Positions 23,276 to 35,498 of a DNA stretch of 64,000 nucleotides are shown here, one piece after another. The notes under the pieces are model-generated. The model did no database searches and had not been told where the DNA came from. It worked only from the letters and a program-made list of their open reading frames with translations. A program made the translations under genes and the position numbers. Source of the DNA: Portulaca oleracea (Eukaryota > Streptophyta > Magnoliopsida > Caryophyllales > Portulacaceae); NCBI GenBank assembly GCA_029582165.1, contig CM055875.1, forward strand, positions 9,041,001-9,105,000, read 5' to 3'. Positions within the stretch are counted from its first letter, which is position 1, and every line of letters starts with the position of its first letter.

Positions 23276-24110
23276 TATTGGGAATGTCCCGACAATGTTC
23301 GATATACACAGAGATTAAACCAAAGTAATATAGTAATTATATGTCTTGCTAGAGACCTCTATAATTAGTAATTAAATATGTTTAATTACAACTATATTAT
23401 TTGGTCCTACTGGGTCACACAAGTCAGTGCCCTGGAACAATGTATGTAACCTAAATGATATTGCATCAAGTTTAGAAAAGTTGGAAACTGATTTCTGTGA
23501 GAAATCAGCCCAACATGGACTGAATTGGGCTCAACACGGACCGTGTTGACCCAACACGGTCCGTGTTGAGACACCACGGTCCGTGGTGTCCATGGGCCGA
23601 ATAATTGGACTCTCTGGAGTCCAACACGGACCGTGTTGGGCCCAGAAAATGCGCCGTCGTATTAATTCGGCCCTTTAGGGTTTTGAACCCTTTCCCTAGG
23701 TTTTCTAAACACTATATAAATGGGTCTCTGGGAGAGATTATTCCACACCAACTGCCTTCGACTCTTAGAGAGATACCAGGGTGATTTCCTGAGTTCCTCT
23801 CTCTTTTAGTTTGCAGTTCTAGTTTCAGGAAACACTATCAGTTTCCTGAAACAATCTCACATACATCTTAGATTGAGATTCGTCTCGATCGGGTCGATCT
23901 AGCAATCGGGTTCCCGGAGTGCTGCGTGGACTTTTCGATGAGGGTTTGACATTGGAATCTGGAAGGTCAACCTCTTCTTCAGCAGGAATTAGCGATCAGG
24001 TATAATTACTAAAGCCTCTGCAATTGTTTTGATTAATTGTTTATAACTGTTATAATTTTCCGCCAATTAATCTGTATCTGTTTAGGAAATAGATAACCTA
24101 AAACCTAATA
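23276..24110 (+). repeat. 5' LTR of Copia-1
   Basis: The start TATTGGG is a TG-to-TA change from the 3' copy and the end is CCTAATA against CCTAACA. The U3 part holds four copies of the palindrome CAACACGGACCGTGTTG or its variants (23,532-23,638), then a TATA box (TATATAAA, 23,713-23,720). It differs from the 3' LTR at about 20-25 single bases by eye plus a 20-bp indel made of one palindrome unit. Confidence 0.93.
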
Positions 24111-24111
24111 G

Positions 24112-24123
24112 TGGTATCAGAGC
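24112..24123 (+). other. Primer-binding site of Copia-1
   Basis: TGGTATCAGAGC, complementary to the 3' end of initiator methionine tRNA, one base after the 5' LTR. Confidence 0.93.
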
Positions 24124-26579
24124 CACCAATTGCATGCTAAAGTATTGTACTTGTATTCATAATTAATTTTGTCAATAATTGAATTATATTATGAATATGC
24201 TAGAGTAGATTTATGCCTAAAATTTTGAATCTTTATGAAAGTTTTAATCTTTGATGTTCATAATAATAAATCTGAGATTTTATTGTAAAATTTCATACTT
24301 TGTTATTATTTATTTCTTGTTGCCTTTAGTAAATCAATTTTATGTTTGTTTAAGCGTTGAATATAGCATGAACTTGATTTACATTTTGAACATTTTAGAA
24401 GCAATCATGTTTAATATTGTTAAACAGTAGGCAATACATGAAATAGGTTTAAATTCGCAAAATAGGGTTTTGTAGAATTAATTTTCTGATTTAGTTTATT
24501 TACGGTAAATATGAAAAATCGAAATAAACTATCAAACGAACTCGAAAATTTCTGATATTTTTACTGGAGGTGTCTGAAAGTGTTCTGGACTTTCCATAAT
24601 TTTTGTAGATTTTTCCCAATTAAAATGGATTTTTAATTGAGTTTTTAGATCTGAAGTGAATTAAAATTTGTTTAATTCTCTGAATTTTATAAATTTGTAG
24701 AAATTTGTAAAACTTCTGAAATTTTTACAGTAGGTTACTGGGTAACCATACTTTTAGGGAAAAATTTTCCGTTAATTTATCTGATCAAATTATATTTTTT
24801 AATTTAAATTTTCATATCTCAGAGAAATAAATTCGTTGCTTCTCTGAATTTTGTATATTTATAGAAATTTGCAAATTTTCTGAAAATGTTACAGTAGGTT
24901 TCTGTTATGGATAAAATTTTCGTGAATTTTTGAAATCGTTTACTAATTTTCCTTTAATTTTCAGATTAACAGAAAAGTACAATTGTTTACTTTTCTGAAT
25001 TTTATTCTAATTTTCGAAATTTGATAAAAATCTGAAATTTTTACAGTAGCATATTGGATGAACCTACTGTATGGGAAAATTATAAAATTTGATTTTTAAA
25101 CTTATCGGACTACTATTATTTATTTTCCTCTTAAACGGAGAATTAAAAGGTTTAATTCCCTAAATTTTTACAATCTTTTAGAAATTGTTAAAATTCTGAA
25201 AAATATTTCATATTGGGTTATTAGATAACGCTGTGATATGAAATCTTTAAATTCGATAAGTTACGATAGTTTTATTTAAGTTTTTCATTCACGAAATTAA
25301 CCGAAATTGGGAAGCAACACGGACCGTGTTGGATCAACATGGACTGTGTTGCCAGCAGTTTTTGTGAATTCGTATATTTTAGGGTTTGTAATTAATTTTA
25401 GAAATTAATTATTAAATCCTATTACTACTAAATCAGATAATAGGCATAAAATCTATTATTTTGTAAAGTTTAGGAAACTTACTATAATTTTGAAAGATAT
25501 AGTATCTTTTAGACTCCTTGATTTTAGGAAAGTCAAGTATTTTGTATGTATAGGTATAAAATCCTAAATCTGTTTAGGTAACTAAGATAAAATTTGGATT
25601 TTGTTTGCTTTATTAGTCATGCAAACCTTTTAGGAAATTTTATTAGTATTTATTTCCTTATGTGTTATATTGCAATTATTTATATGCCTTTATAATTTGT
25701 TATTTAAGCATGTGTTTATTGCAATATTGCATGTTTGCATGTGCTTCTAGTATGGCCATAGATAGTCAGTTTTACCGGTCTGCGTACCGGGTTGGGTGAA
25801 ATACGGTCTGCGTACCGTCTTTAAATTAAATTTTAAATTTAAAATTTCAGTTAAGTTTATTTTTAATTCTCAATTGTGAGGTCCAAATTGTAAATTGGTT
25901 GTAATTGGAGACATCAAATTGAGTGGGAGCCCAACAGCAATAGAGGTGGTGATTCGAGTGGGAGCCCATCCAATGGAGTTGCATGACCCAAGAAGGTTTT
26001 TTGAAGACTATCAAGGCTTAGTTAAATTAGTTGATTAAGTCTAGGTGGCCATACTATGGGTTTTATTTATGCTTTAAATTCGTTATTGCATGTTTTATTA
26101 TTCCTTTTATGCTTTTCAAAAGAGTTCACCTAGAATTGCATGCTTAGGATAATAAAACCTACTCTCAAAATGAATTATTGCTCAACCTATCGAAACACCA
26201 CTTAGATGGATAAATAAAGAAAGCCAAAGCGAATTATTTGTCCATCATTAATAAGTAGGGTGGGAGCTAGGTCAATTCAAATTGGCTATCAAAATAGTTT
26301 TGGGCCAAGAGCAGAGGAAGAGAAATATTGTATTCGATACAAATTTCTTGCCAAGAGTCATTTTGAATGATCGATCATAAGATGATCCACCAAAGGTAAC
26401 ATGGGCTCGAGTTTTGTTGGGCCAAAGTCCACTTGAGCCCATGGATCTTGTGGGTCTTGGTTGAATTAAAACACTAAGTGAGAGTTAATAAAGTGTTTTG
26501 ATTTGAAATTAAAATTAGTTTAATTTCTTTTGATGAATAATAACTAAAATGAACCAACTTGTCTCGTAGAATTATTTAT
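24124..26579 (+). other. Long non-coding leader of Copia-1
   Basis: About 2.4 kb of very AT-rich sequence with no open frame of note. It contains four loosely repeated blocks of about 150-250 bp (24,540-25,260), each with TTTACAGTAGG-like and TTTTCTGAATTTT words, one more CAACACGGACCGTGTTG palindrome near 25,317, and a region around 26,400-26,570 that matches the gag leader of Copia-2 (minus strand, 54,297-54,640). Confidence 0.6.
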
Positions 26580-29500
26580 GTCTTTTCACTCAAACATCCA
26601 CCACTAATAAAATATCGTTTTTTCTCCTTGAGAAAGAGAAAAACAATTACACCAACTCCTTAATTGGCATCGCTATCACAAGATTGTCTTGGAGGCGAAT
26701 TAAAAGAAACATGTCTTTGATATAACATTGAGCTAGGCATCAATATTGAGAGGTCAATCAAGCCAAATGAATACATGTAATGTCATAGTATTCATACAAC
26801 TTTAACTTCAAAATGTTTGAAGATTAGAGGAAGATTTCAATATTACCAACTCAAAACCAAGTTCATCGAACTAGTTAGAGTTGACAAATATGAAACCAAT
26901 AACCAGATAGTCTCGGTTAAGGTAGATAAAGGCCAATTGATGGCACTAATGTTCTGAAATAATTTGACTATTTTAAAAACATGAGAAACCTTAGATCCCA
27001 TTTAGCCAAAAGATTGGCGACCAAAGATAGTCTTTTAGTCAAGGGGAAAATAAAGATTTAAGAAATCTATCAAAGACAAGAAGTCAAAGGAAAGGTAAGG
27101 ACAAACAGTTGTACATACCCAACCAATGACAGCAATCGGTTAACAACCAGATCATGTATGACACTGGGAGCGTGAATAACTATAAGGAAGACTTGAGATA
27201 TGATTTCAATTCTAGGCAAATGCGTATATGATACACACTACCCTTATTAAACCCACTTTGAGTATAAGATACCGGCTGTGAAACTCGCATTTATGCAAAT
27301 GTGCAGTATCTACAGCAAAGTAGATGTGCTTTGAAGGATGAGAGTCAGCCTACAAATAGGAACATACAATTAGTTGTAGGTCCTTATGAAGAGTTGGTTG
27401 TTTATCCATTTCCTCAAGACTTATAAGAGAAATGTATAGGTGATTCTATGTTCTCTTTATAAGTGTTTCTTACTCTCAATTAGAGAGAGAGAGAGGATCT
27501 CGGATAAACACACCCAACACATCGAAACCAAAAGGTTTAAAAGGAATAACCCTTGTTCAAACATAAAACTTGTAACTATCTATTAAGTCATGCTAATTAG
27601 AGCGCATTCAGAAGCGTCACAGTGATAGAATTTTGAATGATAAGACTTTGAAACATGTGATGTCTGCAAAGCATGACTGTACCTTTTACAAGAAAGGGTG
27701 AACGTGCCAACAAACACTCATGCATATGGATGTATGTAGACCAATTGAGCACAAGTACAAGGGGTGAATTACTTCAAATCTTCAAGATGAATAAAATAAC
27801 ACATGGTGATTCATGTCTAGATTCATCCAAGTGGAATGTTGAAATAGTTTGAAGATTTCCAAAATGAAGTAGTCTTGGCGAAACAATGAGAGCACCTAGA
27901 TAAGATCGAAAGGATGCTAATGGTTGAGTCAAGAGTTTGAACAAATGACTCAAATGAAACATAATTATGGCACTATAAGCTTAAGTCATATTAATCAGAA
28001 ATGTATTCAGAAACTGCATAGTGCAGGATTTTGAAAAACCTAAACTTTGAAAAGTTCAATGTTTGCAAAGCATGTCTGATGAGTAAGATGACTAAAATCA
28101 CCTTTTATTGGAATTGGTGAACAAGCTAATGACTTATTAGGATGCATACATACTGATGTATGTGGGCCTATGAGCACTAGCGCTAGAAAAAGGTTTACTG
28201 TACTATTTCATCACTTTCGGTGTGATTTTTAGTAGATATGGGTATATCTACTTAATACGCCACAAGTCCAAATCCTTTGAAAATGTTCAAAGAGTTTCAA
28301 AGTGAAGTACAAAACCAACTTGGCAAGAAAATCAAAAACCCTTCAATTACATTGAGGTGAGAATTTGAGCCAAAGATTTCATTGACCAATCCAGAGAATA
28401 TGGAATTGTTTCATGACTCTCTCCTCTAAGAATACGACATCTTAATGACGTATCTAAGAGCAGGAATCACACCTTATTAGATATGGTGTGATCAATGATG
28501 GTTGAGTCAACATTGCCGATTACCTTTTGGGGATACACGCAATTAACCATAGCTGTAATTACTGAATAAAGATTATCGGAAGCATTAGGAGAAGAGAGGT
28601 TCTTGAACCGTCTTCTGAAAGAAAGGAGTATCACTTCTACAAACTGTTGTAGAGGAAAGTGTTTGTGTCTCAAAATACTTTCTTCTTAGAGAATATGTTA
28701 TTCTCTAAAAGAAAGAGTGGGAGAGATTTTGAACGAGACAATTACATTTACCCTACCTGACCAGGATATCAAGAAGGTCAAACATACTGGGAAGTGCCAA
28801 AGATAATATTGTGTTTACAAGAAGTTCAGTGGGAGTAATGCGTTTTCTGATATAGTATGTGATTGACATACTGCCTACTAAGAAGAATATTCCAATGTTG
28901 CTTCTACTGAGGTTGACTTGGAAATAATTTTCAAAGTGAAGGATTGGTGGGGCTAAGAATTTTCTTGGAGACAAGATTTATAATGATACATTAAAGATTT
29001 TGATTGTTTGAATCAAAGTTAACTAGGTGTTGAATAGTTCAACTCACTTTGAGAATGGATTAATTTTCAAAATCATGGCATGTCCTTACGGAATTTGATT
29101 GTCTCAAAAACAATCAGAAGTTCTAAGAAGGATGAGACATATAACTCATGCTTCAGGCGTGAGATTAATGTATGCCATGAGATGTTCAAAGTCCAACATA
29201 ACATATATATTGTATATGTATAAGCAAAACTAAGGATGTGTCCTAAGTCTAAAGTGGTTGATAAAAGCCAAGTGTGAAGAGTTGCATTGATGCTACACTC
29301 ATGCAGAGAAATATGATTATCTGAAAGGTCAGAGAAAATTATACGATCTGTATTGAGTGGTATTGAGGTGAACTGGAAGAAGTTCCTAACATGACATGCA
29401 GTTAATTCTACAAATAAGACAAGTATGACACGACTTTAGAAGTTGTGGCAGAAACTGTTAGGATTGCGAAGTTTGTTTTTAGAACTGGGTGATGTTTCTA

Positions 29501-30530
29501 GCCTTGCGAGAGAAATGAAGCCTTATTGATAGGAGCCATCACTCAAGCAAAGGAACTGAAGCTCACTATGAATCCAAACATATGTTCCGGAAATATCTTC
29601 CTATATGAAAGGTCATTAGTGAGATGGTATATGTACGAGGTTCATTGCAAGTATTATGTACTAAACCCTTGTTATAGTTATATCATGATAGTCATGCATG
29701 GGCAATATGTATTAAACACATTCCGGAATATTAACAAGTCAAATTTGCATGAATTGTTCATGAATTATGACATTATTGATTCATTATTGAGAATAAGATT
29801 CCAAAATTTACATCAATTGTGGTTTAGAATTATGTAAATGTCCAAAAAGATTAGCGCATTCAAAATGGGAAATTGGATGAGGTTCGATTTCTGAAACCCC
29901 ATTAGTGAACTTGATAACGCTAGTCTTGGTCGACAGTCGACCTGGTTCCTAATTGTATTATCACGTAGGAACAGTGATAATATCAACACAATTAGCATGT
30001 AGGATTGAGGTGATGATCAAGTTTCGTGATCATAGTGATGTGATGACATCATAAATCAATCACATGGGTACTGTTGAGAACAACTATCGAACTAACCCGC
30101 AATGGGAGCTCTTTAAGTTAGGAATGTCATAAGAGCTCTCACTACTCAAAATTCTTAAATCCTGAGTTCAATACATAGACTACATGGTCTGCTGTGACTT
30201 TGGAGCGCGTCAAACGCGTCTTCGTAATAAAGAGGCTATAAAGGCGATTATGCAGGTTCTGATTGGATCATGTGAGAATGTGTGTCTGAACAAGATGGCA
30301 TTGTCCTCCCTATTAGGGACAGTTGTCTTTTGGCCACTCGGTGAGATTGGACTGAAAATGCTTGGCCGAGCTCAGTTGAATCAATAGTTGCTCATCTGTT
30401 TTTCAAAGTCTAAACTCGGAGACCGAGGAACGTTTCGGACCTTAATAAGGATGACATCAGCTTACCTTATCCGAACATGAGACAGTAAGTGACAAGGGAA
30501 TTCAAGGAATCGAACACTTGTGGGACAAGT
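26580..30530 (+). pseudogene. Copia-1 gag-pol remains
   Basis: Only fragments of the polyprotein can be followed, shifting frame and broken by many stops. They are gag-pre-integrase/integrase-like pieces at about 27,590-28,240 (VNKL-like and MYVGL words), an RT end at about 28,960-29,180 (a YNDTLK-like piece, then an RLMYAMRCSK-like piece) and an RNase H-like piece near 29,460-29,580 ending with the AQAKE word. The pre-integrase piece occurs twice, at about 27,590-27,770 and 27,965-28,140, suggesting an internal duplication. No frame could be translated. Confidence 0.6.
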
Positions 30531-30537
30531 GGGAGAT

Positions 30538-31392
30538 TGTTGGGAATGTCCCGACAATGTTCGATATACACAGAGATTAAACCAAAGTAATATAGTAATT
30601 ATATGTCTTGCTAGAGACCTCTATAATTAGTAATTAAATATGTTTAATTACAACTATATTATTTGGTCCTACTGGGTCACACAAGTCAGTGCCCTGGAAC
30701 AATGTATGTAACCCAAAATGATATTGCATCAAGTTTAGAAAAGTTGGAAGCGATTTACGAGAAATCAGCCCAACACGGACCGAATTGGGCTCAACACGGA
30801 CCGTGTTGACCCAACACGGTCCGTGTTGAGACACCACGGTCCGTGGTGTCCATGGGCCGAATAATTGGACTCTCTGGAGTCCAACACGGACCGTGTTGTT
30901 TCAACACGGACCGTGTTGGGCCCAGAAAATGCGCCGTCGTATTAATTCGGCCCTTTAGGGTTTTCAACCCTTTCCCTAGGTTTTCTAAACACTATATAAA
31001 TGGGTCTCTGGGAGAGATTATTCCACACCAATTGCCTTCGACTCTTATAGAGATACCAGGGTGATTTCCTGAGTTCCTCTCTCTTTTAGTTTGCAGTTCT
31101 AGTTTCAGGAAACACTATCAGTTTCCTGAAACAATCTCACATACATCTTAGATTGAGATTCGTCTCGATCGGGTCGATCTAGCAATCGGGTTCCCGAGTC
31201 TTTGCGTGGACTTTTCAGTAGAGGGTTTCAGCATTGGAATCTGGAAGGTCAACCTCTTCTTCAGCAGGAATTAGCGATCAGGTATAATTACTAAAGCCTC
31301 TGCAATTGTTTTGATTAATTGTTTATAACTGTTATAATTTTCCGCCAATTAATCTGTATCTGTTTAGGAAATAGATAACCTAAAACCTAACA
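30538..31392 (+). repeat. 3' LTR of Copia-1
   Basis: TGTTGGGAATG...CCTAACA, preceded by the polypurine tract GTGGGAGAT. Five palindromes of the CAACACGGACCGTGTTG type lie at 30,792-30,918, one more than in the 5' LTR. The TATA box is at 30,993-31,000. Confidence 0.93.
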
Positions 31393-31397
31393 CTCAT

Positions 31398-31525
31398 CAC
31401 CTGAAACACTTTAAAAAATGAGATGAAACTCAATAATGTCTAATATTAACCGTCAAAATAGATTAAAATTCATTTCAATTTATTTAAGGGAGAAGTGAAC
31501 AAGTCAAACATTTTCACAAGCAGTT
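31398..31525 (-). mobile_element. Gypsy LTR fragment, right piece
   Basis: Continues the 22,982-23,275 fragment across the Copia-1 insertion. It is colinear with about 47,610-47,735 (CACCTGAAA, CTCAATAATGTCTA, TTCATTTCAATT). Similarity ends near 31,525. Confidence 0.7.
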
Positions 31526-31532
31526 GACTCCA

Positions 31533-32489
31533 TGTAAACACAAATTTCGAGTCTAAAATAAATAAACACAGGAAATTGAGAAACAAATTAATTTGTATTA
31601 ATATTTCATATACGGGTACAATCTCTGAATTAAATACAATAAAGTAGTCCTCTGATTCGATCTCCTGAAACTTGGGTAAACCGAGGGCGCGGACGCTTGA
31701 TTTCGATTTCGAATGCAAGTCTAGCTGAAGGACTCTTGTAGTAGTTATTGAGCTTAAGGTCATGAGCGTTGATCTCATTGATGCTTGGTAGCCGAAGGTT
31801 GCTCAAAGTTTAGTCGTCTGCAGGTTAACTATCAGTTGCAGTTCTTCAAGTTTTTGAATGTGAGGGCTTGAGTGCTTGATCTCGATCGGTGAACTAGACG
31901 AGGAAGACGACTGCAGTTTTTGATGCGAAGAACAGAAGTTGTTGAACCAGCCGACGTTAGTCCTTGTCGCTTGTAGCTGGAGAGCGTCTATAGTTCGATC
32001 TTCTGAAGGTTTTGCAGGCCTCATCGAAGAACTCTGTAACAATTCTTGATCTAGACGCGATGGAGGCTTGGAGACTCGATCTTGAGCTTTTGCAGACTTT
32101 GATCCTTGGCGCTTAGTAGTTGGAGGCTGCTAGCAGTTTGATCTTCTGAAGCCTCTGGAGTGCAGAATGCCCGGGAGTTGAAAATGAAGGGGGAGGACCC
32201 CTATTTATAGGCTCTGGAGGCCTATCTTCTAGGGTTTGAGTTGAGCTTTGGGCTTGGGCCCAAGTTAATTAATTATTCATTTAATTTTAAAAGAGATAAT
32301 TAATATTTTCTACATCATCTTTAACACGTGTCACGATATTATTGGCCAAGATATATTCCCATTTAAAATTTAATTAAATGGACCGCTATAATTAAATTTA
32401 CACATGGCAGATAATAATTGGCCAAATAAAATTAATTTATTTTTCACGTGTCATTTTTTAATTTGGCGACAAATTTTTGCCTCCTACAG
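31533..32489 (-). mobile_element. 3' LTR of a truncated minus-strand Gypsy element
   Basis: Read on the minus strand it starts TGTAGGAGGCAAAAATTTG directly after a polypurine stretch (GAAGGGGGCATC), has a TATA box (CTATAAATAGG, about 32,205), and plausibly ends TGTTTACA at 31,533. The left boundary is inferred. The matching 5' LTR is absent. Confidence 0.65.
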
Positions 32490-32693
32490 ATGCCCCCTTC
32501 GAGAGTCAGCTGCGGACACGAACTTAGAGTGTTTGAAGCGGTCGGGTCTTGAATATTTGATGGACATTGTGATTGAGCTTAACAATCGAATGAATAAATG
32601 CATCAATATTCCTTATTTGTTCTCGCCTACAAGCGTCATCGATTGACAGAAAGGACACCTCTAGCTGGCTTGCCACCAATATTGACTTGAGGG

Positions 32694-32945
32694 TGCGTTT
32701 GGTAAGATTCTTAGGAAAATTTTCCTGGCAAAAAGTTTCCCTGAAAAGTTTTCCATTGGAAATATTTCCCTGGGAAAAAATTTCCCTTAACCCCCTCTAA
32801 GGGAAATTTTCCCTAGGAAAACCTTGCAAATGGTGGGCCAGTTGTAAAAACTTTCCCGAGGTCAATATACAACCAAACATGGGGAAAATAAGTCAACTCG
32901 GGAAAATTGACCATTTCCCCGGGGTTTTTGACTAAACAAAATCAC
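32694..32945. mobile_element. Possible small foldback MITE
   Basis: Starts GGGTGCGTTTGGTAAG and is packed with inverted AAATTTTCC/GGAAAATTT words; a near-inverse CCAAACATGGGG lies toward the right. GGGTGCGTTTGG-like ends are typical of plant hAT MITEs. Borders are uncertain. Confidence 0.4.
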
Positions 32946-33199
32946 TTTGAATGAGATGTCGATGTCGCCAACTTGAAAGAGTCTACCACTTAGCCAAAGG
33001 ATCGAAGTGCGCCGCTGATTTGAAAGACGATGACGTCGTCTTAGAGCAGAAGTCAGCCAAGACGACTAATATGTCCCCACGATGCATGCTTGAGAGAGGT
33101 GGTCAACCAACATGAGGACTGCACCATCCGATGACTCCGACTTGAAGTGAGCCACCAACATGATGATCTTAGCATGCCAGAGCATGACTTGAAAGCCCA

Positions 33200-34200
33200 C
33201 AATCTTGATGACTTAGAAGTCGGTCCATTTCTTGCAGTTTTGACTTGAGAGTCTTCATCATGATGACGTAGAAGTCCTTAACCTTGTCGACTTTGGAATC
33301 TTGCACGGATAAGCTATTGATTTTAATGACTTAAGCGTCTCTTCTATTGACTTGTGAGTCTTTACTTATCTTGACTTGGGACTCCTGCATCCTATTGACT
33401 TGTGAGTCATTAAATTTTGCTCATGCATGAGTCATTCATTTTGACGTGGGAGTCATGAACTCATGAATCTTTTGTAGGGAGTGACTTGGGAGTCTTTTCT
33501 TTGGTGACCTAAGAGTAATTCGTTTTTTCGCCTTCAAATTTGATTTTGACGACGTGGTAGTCTTGAATTTGGCTGACTAGGAAGTCTTCAATTTTTGTTG
33601 ACTTGAAAGTCGGTGGGTTAGATGACTTAAGAGTCTTGAATTTTGTTGACTTGAAAGTCTTTGGATTTGCTGATGTGAGAGTCGTATGCATCGTTGACAT
33701 GAGAATCTCGAAGTTTATTGACTTGGGAGTCGTGATTTTTTTTTCTCAACTTTTGAGTCCTTGTATTTTGTTGATTTGAATTTGGTTCACTTGTAGGTCT
33801 TTCATTTTATCGACTTGGAACTCAAGAGACTTGTTGATGCGAGAGTTTGACTGACTTGTAAGTCTTTGCCTTGTTGTTCACTTGGAAGTCAAGGGACTTG
33901 GTGACTTAAGAGTCTTAAAGTTTGTTGATTTGAAAGTCTTGAATTTTTTCCCGACTTGGAAGTCTTTAATTTTTGTTGACTTGGAAGTCCGTGATTTTGG
34001 TGACTTGAGTGTCTGACTTGAAAGCCTTGGCTTTGGACTTGTGAGCTTTACTTGTACGACTTGTGAGTGTTTGACTTGAAAGTCTTGAACTTTGACTTGT
34101 AAGTCTTGAATTTGCTAACTTGTAAATTCTTGAATTTTGCTAACTTGAAAGTCTTGGAGTTTGTTGACCAGGAAAGTCTTCAAAATTTGTTGGTTTGAGA
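33200..34200. repeat. Degenerate repeat field with GACTTGNNAGTC core
   Basis: More than twenty copies of a short palindromic core, GACTTGRRAGTC and variants, spaced irregularly about 25-50 bp apart and separated by TTTTGTTGA-like linkers. It lies in the 3' untranslated region of the Gypsy element. No coding meaning is likely. Confidence 0.85.
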
Positions 34201-34202
34201 AG

Positions 34203-34206
<4 letters not shown>

Positions 34207-34245
<39 letters not shown>
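34207..34245. repeat. Poly-T run
   Basis: About 39 consecutive T (poly-A on the minus, element-sense strand), inside the Gypsy 3' region. Confidence 0.95.
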
Positions 34246-34246
<1 letters not shown>

Positions 34247-34698
34247 GTATGACTGCATCTGAGTCTAGACCCAAATTGCCTACGTACCTTAAGGGATGAG
34301 ATACCTATAAGGATCAAGCCAAACGTAGTTCAACGAAAGAGAAAAAGAAAGTTTTTATTTTTTTTATTTTAGCCGTACATAGTTTATACTCTAGCGGGCT
34401 AGGAGTATTACAATGATAAAAATGAAAGGAACCGAAAATGAATTCTTTTTATTTGGTGAACAGTTTAGGCTCTTGCTCAGAAGCTACATCTTCACTTTCC
34501 TAGATTTCGACTTGGGAAGAAGAAAGCGTCTCCTCTCGCTCAAGCTCCATGTCATTGTTGTTTTTGCTTTGATGACCAGTAAAAATCACAGTGCGTCTCT
34601 TCACTCTGAGAGATCCTTCAGTCTTGACCTCCAATGTTGAACAACGCTTCATGCGAGATAGGATGGAGCTTTGAACTTTGTTGATGATCCCCAGGCGG

Positions 34699-35036
34699 TT
34701 AAACGCAAAGCTCTTTTTTCTGGCTAGGTTGTGAACCTGTCACCTTTTCAGTTTGTTTGATCCTTGACAATACAGAAGGATTTGACCTCGAACCATCGTT
34801 GATTCTGTTGAAGACCGAGGCTTTGCGCTCTCCTCGACACCCTATCCGCTTAAAGACAGATGCTTGTTTGCGGGAAGCTGACTGTCGTCCCAACCTATCA
34901 AACACAGAGGGCTTTGACTTAGGCTAATACTCCATTCCTTTGCTATAGTCTTCTTCGATCTCGAAACAGGAGACCATGTTCACAGCTGCAACATTGTTAA
35001 CTTCTCCAAAGAAGTACTTCGGAAAGTATTCCTTGT
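34699..35036 (-). pseudogene. Gypsy polyprotein fragment with SVFxRI repeats
   Basis: A minus-strand frame (68 aa from 34,905, open further upstream) has four spaced copies of a hexad-like motif: MFDRLG, SVFKRIG, SVFNRI and SVLSRI. Upstream the same strand reads YFGEVNNVAAVN-like sequence. Repeats of the form SVFxRL occur near the end of one part of the polyprotein in several plant Gypsy elements. I place it there on that basis, without knowing the function. Confidence 0.6.
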
Positions 35037-35040
35037 AATA

Positions 35041-35490
35041 ACCCATCCCTAGCTAACCCAACGTAATTAAGCTAATTAATGAGTTTAATTAAGAAAATCG
35101 CGCATTTCATTTCAAGTTAACCACTGGTGTTTTTGCAGGACTCGAGCAGAGCAACGATCGTCATACGTAGGGGTGGCAATTCGGGTTTGAGCGGGTCGTT
35201 TCGGGTTGGACATTTTGGTCATTTCATTATTTCGGGTCATTTTTGGTTTCGGGAAGACATACTATTCATTTACTATTTGAATTAAATTCGTTTACTGTTT
35301 GCATTAAATTCTTTTACTGTTTGCAATAACTTCATTTTATATTTACTTATTTCATTTGAAAGTTATGCACGTTACTTGATTTCAAACGTACGTGATTTAT
35401 TATTATTTTTATAGTTTTTTAATTATAATTCTTCGTCGGTGTAATAATATATTACGGACTCGTTTATATTTTTGTTAGGTTCGCACCAGA
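35041..35490. other. Unassigned junction sequence
   Basis: Contains TAGGGGTGGCAATTCGGGTT (35,168-35,187), which resembles the end of a plant hAT element, and a TGTAATAACCC-like motif at 35,034. Neither has a visible partner. Otherwise AT-rich and featureless. Confidence 0.4.
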
Positions 35491-35498
35491 TAGTATAT

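Larger units (their letters stand above)
23276..31392 (+). mobile_element. Copia-1: complete-ended Ty1/Copia element with ruined coding region
   Basis: LTRs of 835 and 855 bp bound the element and the target site CTCAT is duplicated at 23,271-23,275 and 31,393-31,397. A TGGTATCAGAGC primer-binding site follows the 5' LTR and a GGGAGA polypurine tract precedes the 3' LTR. The inside is about 6.4 kb with no long frame. It is inserted in the Gypsy LTR fragment that flanks it on both sides. Confidence 0.93.
32490..35040 (-). mobile_element. Internal region of the truncated Gypsy element
   Basis: The polypurine tract is followed (leftward transcription, so read right to left) by a long 3' untranslated region with the GACTTG repeat field, a poly-T run, and at the right end the C-terminal part of a polyprotein (34,699-35,036). 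A motif block around 34,274-34,331 (TTGCCTACGTACC, then AAGCCAAACGTAGTTC) is of a kind often seen in plant Gypsy 3' regions. The upstream pol is missing, cut off near 35,040. Confidence 0.6.

Noticed and set aside
30634..31064. Frames with repeated QHGPC/NTVRVEP-like units
   Set aside because: They translate the palindrome cluster of the Copia-1 LTR.
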